64,000 nt of DNA, from assembly GCA_964023275.1 (NCBI GenBank), contig OZ029914.1, positions 17,382,049 to 17,446,048 of the forward strand, written 5' to 3'. The translations under genes and the position numbers were made by a program. Shown in pieces: positions 23,401-35,000 of this stretch (position 1 is the stretch's first letter; each line of letters starts with the position of its first letter). The DNA is from Norana najaformis. Lineage: Eukaryota > Annelida > Clitellata > Crassiclitellata > Hormogastridae. Below the pieces are notes generated by a model, which made no database searches, was not told the origin of the DNA, and was given only the letters and a program-made list of their open reading frames with translations.

Positions 23401-25696
23401 TAGGCTACAGGGGGTAAGCAAGTTGAAACAGATGAGTATTAAGTTTGGACTTCAATTACATCAAAGAACTGACAGAACAGGCATCCTGATCCTAGATTAC
23501 AATTTCTCCGCAAGTTGCCTGAATGAATTGATTTATGTCACAAGGCTTGTAATTGTAAGACCCTACTTGTAACAAAACAAAAGCAATGATCGAATTCGGG
23601 AGTAAATCAATATGCCTGATCTGTGGATGGTTAGGCACTGGTATTTAACATGCAGGGCATCAGTTTATGGTGAACATCAGTAGTATATTCTTTTGTAATG
23701 AGTACTAAAAATAAATTTGTACAGCTTTCAGTTGAATAGTGTTTCTAACTTCTGTTTTCTGCAGAGTAGTTTTGTATTAATCAGTCTTTCACCAGAGTCC
23801 ATTGTCATCTGTAACTGGCAATTTCTATTGCACAATGCTAGGTAAGGGGTTAGCATGCTGTTGATTTGATAATTATGTTGGGTGCTGTCCATACTGTTAC
23901 TGGGTTGCTGTGCTTGTGTTTTGCTACTGTCAAATGGTCCTTCAACCTCTGGAACTTGCTTGTGAGGAGTTACTGGTGCTCTACTGAGTTGTGTAACAAA
24001 CAATAAGGGGAATTGTATTGCATTTGGCTGCTGTTGGCATACCTGGTCTTCTGCTGAAATTGTAATCGTATGGGCATAGAGTCTTCTCGTAAAGAGCAGT
24101 TACATTATGCAGCTTTCTTTACATTTTCTGCTGATCTGTGTACTGCTATAGGATTACAAACCGGATGAGGATCCAAGCGTTTTCAAATCGGAGAAGACTG
24201 GTCGTGGTCCGCTTAAAGGAACTGGCTGGGAGGCCAACTGCAACCCAGTCATGTGCTGCTACAAACTCGTGACCGTTGAATTCAAGTGGTGGGGGCTTCA
24301 GGGTAAAGTTGAAAAGTTCATCCACAAGGTGAGCAGTGAAGAAGGAGGTCTTATGTAATTGCTAGTTTTTGTTCTCATGTACAGTAGTACATCAGGAGAT
24401 TTTATAAAATATGTATAATTAGCAAACAAGTTCTGATAAAGAGAAGTTAAAACATGGATCCCAAACTAAATTAGTTGGCAAACTGATGTCTGTGTCAATG
24501 AATTACAAGAGCACCACCTGGTGCTGAAAAAAAAACAGACCCTGTGAATTTTTCCTAACAGACGTAATTAGCTGTGGTTGGTGTGCGCTTCTGCTTAGGC
24601 CGAGCGACGAATCTTCACCAACTTCCATCGCCAGGTTTTCTGCTGGACTGATCAGTGGTATGGGCTGACGATGGCTGACATCCGCGCTATCGAGGAGAAG
24701 ACTAAAGTGGAACTGGACGAGGTTAGTTGCTGTCCAATGACTATAGGAAAGCAGTCAGCGGCATCTTGTTGCCTTAGAACTATGCTTTGGCCTGTAGCAG
24801 AGGGATATAATGTAATCATATACGATAATATCACAATTACGTATCTGCAGTGCTTTGTCAGTCCAATGCCAGTTACCATCTAAAGACACATGCATATACA
24901 AATACATACATACATATTTGATGCATGCATACCTGCTTAGAGTATTAGGTGCACGTAGAGATTTGTTCTTGTGTGATCTGCTAACTGAAAGACTTGTCTA
25001 AAATAAGTTTCTGACATTGTGTATGGAAGTGCACTGTCTAATCTATTTATTTTAAAAGGCATTTTAAGGTAGGGTATTGCTGTTAATTATATGGATGACC
25101 TTCTGTTAATTTGGCTACAGTGTGTCTGCAGATTGTTCCATCATTTGACATGTACTGGTAAATAAATTTATGTAGTTTTTTAGACATTTATGTAGCACTA
25201 CTTAAGTATCGGATTCACTTGCACTGTTGATATGGCATACACAGAGCCAATAGCAGGTTCTAATCAACCAGCTGCATGCATCCTTTTGTGCCTTTGTAAG
25301 GGTCTTAAAATGTGCTATATACTTGTTCAGATACATACATACATACATACATGCATAGATACACACAAACACACATATACATACACACAGATATACATAC
25401 ATGCATACATACTTAAGTATATGAGCCAATCAGATGACTGCATGCATTCTTTTATGCCTTTGTAAGGGTCGTAAAATGTGCTACATAATTGTTCAGATAC
25501 ATACATACATGCATACATACACACATATATGCATACACACAGTTATACATACATGCATACATACATACTATCTAATAATAGACCTTTTATGAGTTTCTTC
25601 TGCCATTTTTACATTACACTATGTGGTTTGTATGGTTGATTTTTTCAGCAACGGAAGAGGGGACCTGTACGTGGTACCAAGGAGGAGGGAGACTAG
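14457..25696 (+). CDS. PITPNA/B: Class I phosphatidylinositol transfer protein (PITP alpha/beta type)
   Basis: Soluble lipid carrier exchanging phosphatidylinositol and phosphatidylcholine between membranes. Coding exons: 14457-14473, 16106-16136, 17113-17297, 19510-19609 or 20948-21047, 22380-22457, 23166-23246, 24152-24328, 24599-24721, 25649-25696. Every junction is in phase and gives 279 residues (human about 270). Signatures are [80 protein letters not shown], and [17 protein letters not shown]. The small loop after NEPF (residues about 45-60) is longer than in mammals, as in other invertebrates. The first exon encodes only MIIKEY; its donor gtcagt is like that of exon 2. The last exon gives a basic tail ending KEEGD. 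There is no FFAT, DDHD or LNS2 region, so this is not class II. Confidence 0.95.
16680..16860 (+). mobile_element. LINE ORF2 C-terminal fragment
   Basis: In PITP intron 2. One frame reads [21 protein letters not shown], the typical end of CR1/L2-like ORF2 (…P.LWN.LP). It is short and broken by stops. Confidence 0.55.
19134..19197 (+). repeat. Repeat and imperfect hairpin in the intron before PITP exon 4a
   Basis: A 17-mer atgtcatgttgttgtga occurs at 19134-19150 and 19181-19197. Between them lies an inverted partner acaacagcatgac (19161-19173), able to pair with either copy at 12 of 13 positions. It lies about 310-380 nt upstream of exon 4a. A role in splicing choice is only a hypothesis. Confidence 0.6.
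19510..19609 (+). CDS. PITPNA/B: PITP alternative exon 4a
   Basis: A 100-nt exon (phase 2 in, phase 0 out) encoding [13 protein letters not shown], then [18 protein letters not shown]. It has good acceptor (cttttcag) and donor (gtaagaa). It corresponds to the vertebrate [30 protein letters not shown] region, which helps form the lipid-binding pocket. Either this or 20948-21047 fits the frame. Both together would shift the frame, because 100 is not a multiple of three. Confidence 0.9.
20948..21047 (+). CDS. PITPNA/B: PITP alternative exon 4b
   Basis: A second 100-nt exon with identical phases and length, encoding [13 protein letters not shown], then [18 protein letters not shown]. Protein identity with 4a is high in the second half; the difference is concentrated in FARAL versus YILWL. 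Third-position changes are frequent, so selection has kept both copies. Acceptor ttcccag and donor gtaagag are sound. Confidence 0.9.
25198..25570 (+). repeat. Diverged tandem duplication ending in (ATAC)n microsatellites
   Basis: In the last PITP intron. The segment with gccaat…ctgcatgcat…gcctttgtaagggtc…aaaatgtgct…ttgttcagatacatac occurs at about 25198-25340 and again at about 25408-25505, each followed by an (ATAC)n tract. Probably retroelement-derived. Confidence 0.7.
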
Positions 25697-27950
25697 AAAA
25701 CCTTAGCCAATTTGACCAGGAAGATGCATCTCCAGAAGCTGCTTCTGATGCAGCGATCACTACAGTTATGCGTTTAGATGTGTATGCATACAAAAGAACT
25801 TGTAAGCCCAAAGTCCTAGAGCATAAGAAATCAGATGTACAGCAATGTATGGCACGGACATCATTTGTTTCTCCTTAAGAAGAAATTAAGCATATTTTGT
25901 AGAAATTTGGTTGTATTATGTAAATATCTGCCATGGATTGAGGTGACGTTGTCGTCTGTCTGTGCGTTCGTCAGTCTTTTCTTTAGCTTCAGTAGGTGTT
26001 GTGCGGTGGAAATTCCTCAGTCTTATCCAGTCTGCATTTTGAACTGATAGGAACTTTGTCATTATGTAGATAACTCTTTGGTGGCTTGGTTGCTTTGTGC
26101 CTCTGTGTTCAGGATTCGAATCCGGTTCATCAACTGAGAATTTATCAATATGTACAGTCTAGGGGAAAAGGCAGTTGGTTAGTGGGTTGCTGTTGTTTAG
26201 TTGCCCCAAAGACTACTGTAATTGTCTTATGGGGCTTCATCTGTGTGGTACAGGTGGTAATCCTTGCATTGTTTTATGACAGAATGAAGTGTGCTTAAAC
26301 TGCATACTGCTATAATTAACGTCATATCATTAAATATACAATTACCACATTTTTCTTTTGTTGGCTCTGCTCGTCTGTCATCTTCTGTGTATTTTGGCTT
26401 GCAGAGTAAATGCTAGAAACAATTAGAAGTGTGTGTAAAACTCTGAACATTTCAGTTCTGTTGAACTTAAGTGCGTAATTTGAATAGGCCTTGTTTGTTT
26501 GCTAAGCAGATATGACGTGTATATAAACACTGAAGCCTCAATTCAATGCTGCATCTGTTCTTTGCGCTTAGGTTACTGTGGAGCTCCTGCATTTGCAAGC
26601 CATCCTGTTTAAATAATAACCGTTAACCCTTATGACGTGTAGGTAACTTTGATGGACTTGATCCATTACTTGAACGCCACTGAAGAGATTTTTGGTCGTG
26701 ATCATCTTTATCTTGGCTACAGCTCCTTTTGCAGCTGCACTTAAACTTCTTCTGTTGACAGATTACCCTGTTTAGAATTAGTTGTATTTAGATTCCATGA
26801 CTCATATATTTGCTGACTGAATGTCTGATCTGAATTCGAATTTTCCTAGATTTATGTGTAATTATGTAAATGTGCCACTGGCAGAATTCGACATATATTT
26901 GTTGCAGCTATTGAAAATGTATAATAAAATTCGTTTCTTTGCACGTGCTGTGCTAACAGCTTGATGAAGTGGCAGTTTTGATGGAAAAAGCAGAAAGTTT
27001 ATTTGCATTTGTGGTGTTTATCATTTTTACTTTGACAACTTGACATACTAGGTGAATTGTAATGTAATTTACTTGGGCATTTTAAGCATTTTATTTATGT
27101 CTGACGGCAGAGAAAATAAGAAATAAAATCACTTCATTGCTACAAACACAATGTCACGTGCATAAACTGCAAAAATGCCTAAGAACCTGTACGACTCTTA
27201 GCATTTGGAATGCTGTGAACGTATTACTTGGGATGCTTGAGTGTCTCACTGCACTTGTTGTATAAGTTATTCGCTTCTTAGGTTTTGCCCTTTTCCTACC
27301 AGTCTGACAGCTGTGGTTTTCCTGCATTCTTGAAAGATTTTGTGGTTATGGGCAAACAAAACTTCCTATTTCATAGACTGAAGCATAACGACCTGAGGTT
27401 ATAGCATTTGTAGTCCGAGTTGAAAAGCTTCATGTTTAAGAAATTTTCTAGGTTACAGCAGTTAACAGACAAAGAAGAGTTCATTAATCCAACCCAGTGA
27501 GGTAGCCTTTCAGATGAAGTTTTAGCAACTTCATTTGTATTGCCTTGGAATGTGAGCACAAAATTGCCATTGACTATCTACAGCTGTTGCAAGTTCAACT
27601 ATCATTCGTTTCTGGCAGGGAGGGGTTTTGACCTCCAACCTCTTGGTTCACTGTAGCATGCTAATCACTAGTATCACGCAAACCCTGCAGTTACAGTCGG
27701 TGCTGTAAGGGCTGCTTCTTGGTTGTATTCGTTACAATGGTGCTGGAAAAATTTAATTTCAGAACTTGAACAGAATTTTAAGTATTGTAATCAGATTTTT
27801 TATATACTGTAGCGCCTCTTCAAGACAGACTCGTTTGAAGTACTCGAAAAAGTGACATCACAAAACTACAATGCAACAAAATGGTTTTGAGCACTAATTT
27901 GCAGTTGATCAGCACCATGGACAGATGCCTAGTGATGAAACAATAGTGCT
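25697..27950 (+). other. PITP 3' UTR and intergenic sequence
   Basis: No second gene is visible. A canonical AATAAA at 26933-26938 is the first convincing poly(A) signal after the PITP stop, which would give a 3' UTR of about 1.2 kb. An alternative AATAAA lies near 27122. Confidence 0.4.
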
Positions 27951-27954
27951 GGGT

Positions 27955-28190
27955 TCACTCAAAACACTCCTCGTCTGCAGATCCTAACCTGATTCCTCTT
28001 CTTCCCGAATTTATCCTGCCAATCCAATTCCAAATACCATCCACAGTAGCCGTCTGATTGTCTGCCTGCCTGACTCTTGTATCTTGATCTGGAACTGATT
28101 CTGACCCTTCCTGCCTATCGATTTTGTTTTGACTGAACACCTGTGAATAAGCTGGTTCCCATGACGTAGCTTCATTGCAGAGTTTACAGT
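27955..28190 (+). mobile_element. L2-like LINE 3' UTR (family A)
   Basis: Truncated copy with the family A string ctcaaaacactcctcg…gcctgactcttgtatcttgatc…gattttgttttgactgaac…gtgaataagctggttccca. The terminal GGCGCTGTAGAAATC motif is degraded here. Confidence 0.75.
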
Positions 28191-28969
28191 TATGAAATGC
28201 TAGAAATGAACAGGTGCATTTCTACTTTGTCAGTAGTCATGTGGGTCTTGTGAGGCATTTGACATAGGATGAAGTTGACTGAAGATGATTTTTCTATTAG
28301 GCTTCACTATATCATATCTGACAGGCAACTCTGACGTGGTGGGGTGGTGTTTGCAGCTGTTGTGCATGTTAGAGGCGTGTCAAACAATAGTATTAAGGGC
28401 AAACCATAAAATCATTGTGCAGCCTTGTTTTGTTAACTTTCTGCAGTGATGCTTTATGGTTGTGCAGTTTATATAATAATGTAAGTAAATGTACATGTCA
28501 GCTTCTCCTGAAACCAACAAGGAGCTTATCCCAAAGTCCTAGACATTCCATCATGCCTTCATAAGACTTCCCATGGAGTTTCCTACTCATTAAATTTTAC
28601 CAAAGTACATTATATGTATGTAACTGGGCACGTTTTTAAAATCTCATATAAGAATAATGCAGGGGTTATTATATATATTTCATGTTAAATGAACTTGTTT
28701 GGATGGAGGGTATTGTTAGCTGAGCATTGGTAGACTTTGCAACGCAAACCGACTGCCTTAGTTTAAAGCATTTAATGTATTGTAAGTATCGACCATTATC
28801 ATTTTTCTGTGCTCTTCTGATGGCTCACTGCCTGCTGCAAAATGTGGCATTTGGATGTTGGAAAAATCTGTTATAATAATCAAGTCTAAACAATTAATTA
28901 TGTACAACACTAATTCAATGCAACAAGATAACTTAAAAAGTGAATAAAGCTGGGTCTTTCTCCTAAAGA

Positions 28970-29210
28970 AGAAGAGGGATGAGAGGTGACCTTGATACCT
29001 ACAAAATTTTACATGTGCTTCATGATATAGACAGGCAAGCCTTCTTCCAGAGGACAACAGTTGGACATCTTGGAGGACACTGTCCAAAACTGTCATTAAA
29101 GGGTGTGATTAGACATCATAAATTCTTTTTCAGCCAAGGGATTGTAAATCATAGGAACTAGGTACTGGAAGAAATATCTGCACGAGCTTGAATGCTTTCA
29201 AACAGACCGG
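28970..29210 (+). mobile_element. CR1-type LINE ORF2 C-terminal fragment
   Basis: The frame reads MRGDLDTYKILHVLHDIDRQAFF, then KLSLKGVIRHHKFFFSQ and VNHRN, the characteristic end of CR1 ORF2 (RGDLI…YKIL…FFSQRVVN.WN.LP). It is a 5'-truncated remnant between the PITP and PX-adaptor genes. Confidence 0.7.
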
Positions 29211-29974
29211 AAACTTAGGTGCTGAAGTTAAAATGGGCACTAAAGGCACTGACATATAGGCATTAAAAGCTCATATAGCTTACATAGCCGAATTACTGTA
29301 ACTGTATCGTAGTCAGTTTTCAACTGCTTGTGAGGTTTATCCAATTATCCTTTTTATGAGTTTTTGGCTATTATGTACATTCTGCGGATGTTAGACCATC
29401 ATTACGGAGGAATTGACCTACCATTGACTGCCATCTGAGGATATTAGACCATCGAGATAGACAAACTGATCTACCTGTGCCTTGGATGCTGATTTCTCTT
29501 GGCGTCTGCTTTTTTCCCATAAACTCTATTAATTTCTCGGATTTATCACAAAACAACTCGTATCTAAAGGCTTTCTAGACACTTCGGTGTCTGATATCTT
29601 CAGACATACATTGTAGGTTGAGATAGCTGTGCAGTGTTAACAGATTTAAGCACTGCTTAGCTTAGTAGCAATTAATATTCTGATTGACTATCGACCTTTG
29701 GTTAATTTGCCAGCCTTGTGACTTGGCCTTTGAGTTTCAAGTAGGCACTTATTAATTAATAGGAATGATGGCCATGGCTGTGTTGTTTATTAGTACACCT
29801 AATACACTTCATAAATCTTGAATCTGTGGCTCACAGAAAGTACAAAAAACGTGGTGTCTTGTGGTCTACTTTTCTCTGCACAGAATGGGCTGAGCTGAGC
29901 TGAATTTAGACTTTCATGACTAACAAACTATTGCGCATTTTCTTCCTGTTCTAGATTAAGCAACAAGAAATTGG

Positions 29975-31205
29975 ATGCAGCAAATTGGCTCCTTCAGCTC
30001 GTTCTCGGTTAAAATATCGAAAAGCTCATTCCAATCATGCCCTCTCACTTGCCCTCTCCTACAATGCTCTGTTTTTGGACCTCTTTTTATTCTTTACACC
30101 AACCAACTTAGTTCACTCACTGAAGCAAGATCAGCTGACCATCACCTCTGTGCTGACGACATCCAACTATTCATCTCTCTCTTTCCGAACCCTTTCACTA
30201 ACTCTGTACATCATCGTCTTCCGGTAGTTACACAAATCTCCTTTTGGATGACCTCTAATCTTCAGTATTTGAACACGTCAAACATCGAATTCATGCTTCT
30301 AGGCCCATTTGAGCAGCTGAAAAAGTCTGGACACCTCTATCTCCCTCAGTCTGGACTCTGCCTCTACCCACACCTTTGATACTACTTATCCTGTCTGCAA
30401 CTCAGGTGTGATATGCAACCAAAATCTCAGTTTTTTGGATCATACCACCCATCTTTCCCGCTCTTGTTTCATGCATGTCTATGACCTTTGCAGAAACCGC
30501 CCTGTGCATGACTTCAAAACAAAATCTCACATCACCACATCCATAGTCCGTGCTAAAGTAAACTTCTGCAATTTGCTTTTTCATACATACAGACACCATC
30601 CAAATAAACCGCCTTTAAGCTGTTCGGAATGCTCTCGCCCGTGCTGTTACTAAAACCTTCAAACAGCTGACATCACTTCTGTCCTTAAATCACTTCACTA
30701 GCTTAAACTACCTGAATGAATAGAGTTCAAAGTCTTATTACTTATCTGCAACACCCTTCTGTCTTCCCAGTCTTGCTATCTTTCAGTTATTTACACTTGA
30801 ACCACTCTGTTCAACCTGCGCCTCTTCTGCCCTAACACTTCTTCGCCCTCCTGTCACCTCATCTTTAAACTTTGGAAATCGATCCATATCCAGAGCTGCT
30901 CCAGCCCTCTGGAATAAACTCCCAACAGAACTACGAACGACTGTGCAGGTCTTTCACTCAAAACTGAAAATACCCCTCTTTCACAGATCCTATCCTGACA
31001 CCTCTTCCTTTTATCCATCCTGCCGATCCAATCCAAAACACCGTCCACCGTAGGCCTGATTGACTGCCTGCCTGACTCTTGGACCTTGACCTGAATCTGA
31101 CCCTTCCTGGTTATCGATTGTGTTTTGACTGAGCGCCTGTGAATAAGCTGGTTCCCAGACTTAGCTTTATGGCGCTGTAGAAATCTCGAGGTTGATTACG
31201 ATAGC
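29975..31205 (+). mobile_element. L2-like LINE, longest family A copy (RT domain to 3' end)
   Basis: Broken ORF2 with the blocks SVFGPLFILYTNQLSSL, HHLCADDIQLFISLFP (CADD in place of the usual YADD), LDHTTHLSRSCFMHV and DFKTKSHITTSIVRAKVNFCN. It runs into the family A 3' UTR and ends GGCGCTGTAGAAATCTCGAGG with a gattacgat tail. This copy shows that the many short repeats called family A here are truncated 3' ends of one LINE. Stops and frameshifts rule out activity. Confidence 0.85.
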
Positions 31206-32072
31206 ATGAAGAATAGTAGGAAGGCTTTATGGTTCCTTTACTACTGGCCTAACAATGAATGCGGTGGCATTATCGTGCAGTAGAATATACTTTTAACACG
31301 CTCACTTACCCCCAAAACGCTTTCACCTCTACCCTTTAATTCAACAGTTACAATAAGTGTAGGTGTCGCCACTTGGGTCACTAGCAGTTTTTATTACATG
31401 TCTCAGTGCAAGTATATTTGTTGTAAAGCGAATTATTAGGCGCAGCTTCGATGTATTTATAGCACAGATGACGGACATAAGTTCAATGGCACGCAATGTA
31501 ACAGAATTTAGTTGGCTACATCCGTATACTGTCTGCAGGCCAACGATAATAAATAAATAGTAATAAATAAGTAGGAACACGCTTATTATCTTGATTTTAT
31601 TATTAAAACATCAGATGTAGCCTATATATGTATGTGTATATATATGCATGTTGTTGTAGGTCTACATATATTGCGCGTGTAATACCTATAGTAGAGTTAT
31701 TGGTTTATATATATATATATAGGCTCATAGCTTAGCAGGCTATATATGGGCTGTATGTTACGTAAGCCTAATAGGAAGGCCAACGGTAGTTCATGGGTGC
31801 AAGGGACAACTTTTAGTGTGGATCAGGCGGCCGTTTCCTTTACTTCCTCGTTGGTAGACCGCAAGTGTTGGTCGCCAAGCCAGACTAGCGAAGGTTTGTT
31901 AGACTTTACCTGCGCGCGGTGACTGGGGGCCAAATGCCTGGGGCCTGTGAATGCGTGCATTAAATTTCAGGACAAAACTGCTGTATTTGTGCTCTGTTTG
32001 CGGGTGTCGCTTGGGTCCCGTGCGACCAGTTCGTTAATTTGTATTCAACTGAAGTTAACAATACCGTTTATT

Positions 32073-35000
32073 ATGCTTCAGCTTGTCGGCTACAGGTAGG
32101 TTTTTCAAGACTTCATTTGTGTTTTCTGTCTGTGTGGCTGCCTTTTTGTATCTGTTATTCTACCACCTACTGTCTGCCTGCCCTTCAAGTTTTCTACGTA
32201 TAGTTCTAAGTCTGTCTTTCAGCAATTTTATCTCCGTCTGTCCGTCCGTCTGTCCGTTTGTCTGTCTGTTTGTCTGTTTGTCTGTCTGTTTGTCCGTCTG
32301 TTTGTCTGTCTATGCTGGTGAGAGTCTATGAAACTTGGCAGTGTACCCTACATTGATTTCTTCACTTGAACAGTTTAAGTGAGTTTGGCTGATTGTAATG
32401 TAATTAATTTTGAATTGTTAATATAAATGTAAATTATGTTCCTGCATTGGATGATGTGTCTTTGTGAAGGGTTGTTTGTCTGTGTTTACCTGTAGTTTTG
32501 TGATAGTGTTTTCCACCTTGATGATATCTCTGCATTCATCTGTTGATTAAATTCAAGGTAAGGTAACACATTTGTTTACACACGTCTATGGATGCTTCTC
32601 CGGCTATGGCTGTTTCTCCCCAGTGTGGCCTCAGTCAAAGGATTATTCAGCTAAGCTGCTCACTTGACAACATCCATCCAGGACACCATTTTAAACCATC
32701 CAACTTGTGGTGCTACTCATTGGAATCACAAAAGGATGGAGGGCTTAGTTAGCACCAGATGGCCTGGTGTTCCATGAGTGGTCACCCTTCTAAGAACTAG
32801 CCATGTTCAGTGTTGCTTAACCTCACTAGCACTGTATTCACAGAACCAAACTTGCGGCACCCATTCAGGAGTCCAAAAGTGTCGACCTCTTTAAAAAACA
32901 GCTGAAATTCTATTTACTGCATAACTCTTAGTACTTGGGCTGGCATTTGACCTTGTAAAGCACCCTAGAGGTATCCTGCTGCTTATGGTGCTATATAAAT
33001 TGTCATCGTTACATTACAAACTGACTTCATATGTTATCAGATCAGCTGGTTAGGCGTGGTGGGATGTTTCTAGATGATTTAAACTGCATCCTGGACTCAG
33101 ATTTCAGCATGTGATCTGATGTTACCAGCTGTCACTTTTAAAAGAGACTGTCCCAGTTATGTCAAGCCTTCAGTTATGAAGTCATAGAACTCTTGGACTC
33201 CGCATTTGAAGATTGCAGTTCATAGGTTGTAGAATGAAAGTGTGATGATCTGGTTCAAAACCCACATGGCATTATGTATCATACCTTAAAGTGCATGTTA
33301 TAATAACAGATACAAGAGCCTTGAAAGTTGTGAATTTAGTGCAGACTTTCTTGGTTTACTTTTACTTGCAGTTGTCTTTGACTTGCATCTGATCCTGTAT
33401 TATTGAGCTTGCATAAGAGTAACCAGCAGAGTAATAGCATTCAGAAACAACATTTCCTTGTTGCCATTGGTTTTTGTTTATATGGAAGTCATTCAGAACA
33501 TTTCTGTGTAGTATGAGGTTGATATGGCACCAGTTCCTTTTCCAACAGATCCTGAGATGGCAAGGGATATCCTGTGGCTGATTGTGCATAAAGTTTTCGC
33601 ATGGCATTAGCTGTGAAGGGCATAGGAGTAAAACATGGCTGATTGTGCATGAGGTTTTAGCAAGGCACTAACTTTGAAGGGCATAGGAGTAAAACATGTT
33701 TTATCTATTGAAAATGAGAAATAAATAAAACAAAATAAATTGAAAATAAATTGGTGGACTACTGAATTCTGAAACTTATTTGGAATTGTGCGCAAAAGTG
33801 ATTGACAGCACTCGAGGAAGATTTACTGAAGAGATTTGTGTAAGTTTTTAGTATCTTTGTTTCACTGTCTTGCAGAAGTCTGCCCAGCCCTCTACTGGAT
33901 TGCAGGTGAACTTTGAAATAAAGCCAAGAATGTCTACTGTATCTTCCCAATCCGAACCTGTGTAATTCATGAATCTATATGTAATTGAATTGACTGTGAT
34001 TGTGGGATAGGTTCATTTGGAATAACAAACACTCCTTGCCACATTCTCACTGTACATAATTTGCTGTCAAAGGCTTTCAGTGCTTCTGTTCATTTATTGG
34101 TTTGTCAGGTTTTTCTCAGCTTCTCTGCAGTCCATCCGTAGAATGGATTCCAGTGTGTTGCAATTTATTCCTTTTGGGTTTCTGAGCTTTGCTGTTTTGC
34201 TAAACAACTGAATTAATTGAATTGTAAGTTACTGTTAGTTTCAAATTCCATGCAGCTGTTACACATTTGGCTTTTATTTGCTTAATATTATTTGATTTGG
34301 TTTTCTTCTTATCTGTTTATTGTCATTTTTGACCTGTGCGTCAAAACACTTTCTGCATAAAAAATTATATGATACCTTATATCAAAAACTCATTTTTTAA
34401 ACACCAGAATTATGTAGCTGGAAAAACTAGCCCACTCTTAAAATTGTGGACAGCCTTTCTCTTTTAATTTATTCACTAACCACTTTAATTATAATTTACT
34501 TCCTTCCTTTTTTCCTGTTCAGTATTGAATATGTCGATCAAGGGCCACATGCCAAGTTGGAACCAAGTGTACTGTGATTAGGCCTATACTCTGAGCAAAA
34601 TAGGTGCCATTTTGGATTGTGGCCAAATTTTCATGTGATGCTTCCAAATTTCTTTAAAGACTTCAATGTCAGCACAGACTGCATATAAGGTTTACTTTTT
34701 GACTGCTTGTAATCGTTGTTTGCTTTTAATTCTAAAGTTGCTTGCTTATCATCATTTACTGAAGGATTTTACCTGGGTCTATGATTCTCTAAACTATTTT
34801 ACAGAATTACAGTAAAACACATTGGCTTTCTTTCCCACCTTCCTCAAAATCTATAAATTGCAACAGTGTTTATGTTTTCATAATTACTGGTGGTTTGGTT
34901 GCCAAACAGTGTTTTCTGTGTAGTGAGTTACCGGTAGTAACATTTAAGAACAATGATTTGCGTGGTATCTCAAGTCAGCTGCTATAGTAAAAGTAAGTAA

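Noticed and set aside
29975..31205. Retroviral or viral polymerase because of the CADD motif
   Set aside because: Flanking blocks and the polarity of truncation fit an L2-like LINE; no LTR, gag, protease or integrase signal.
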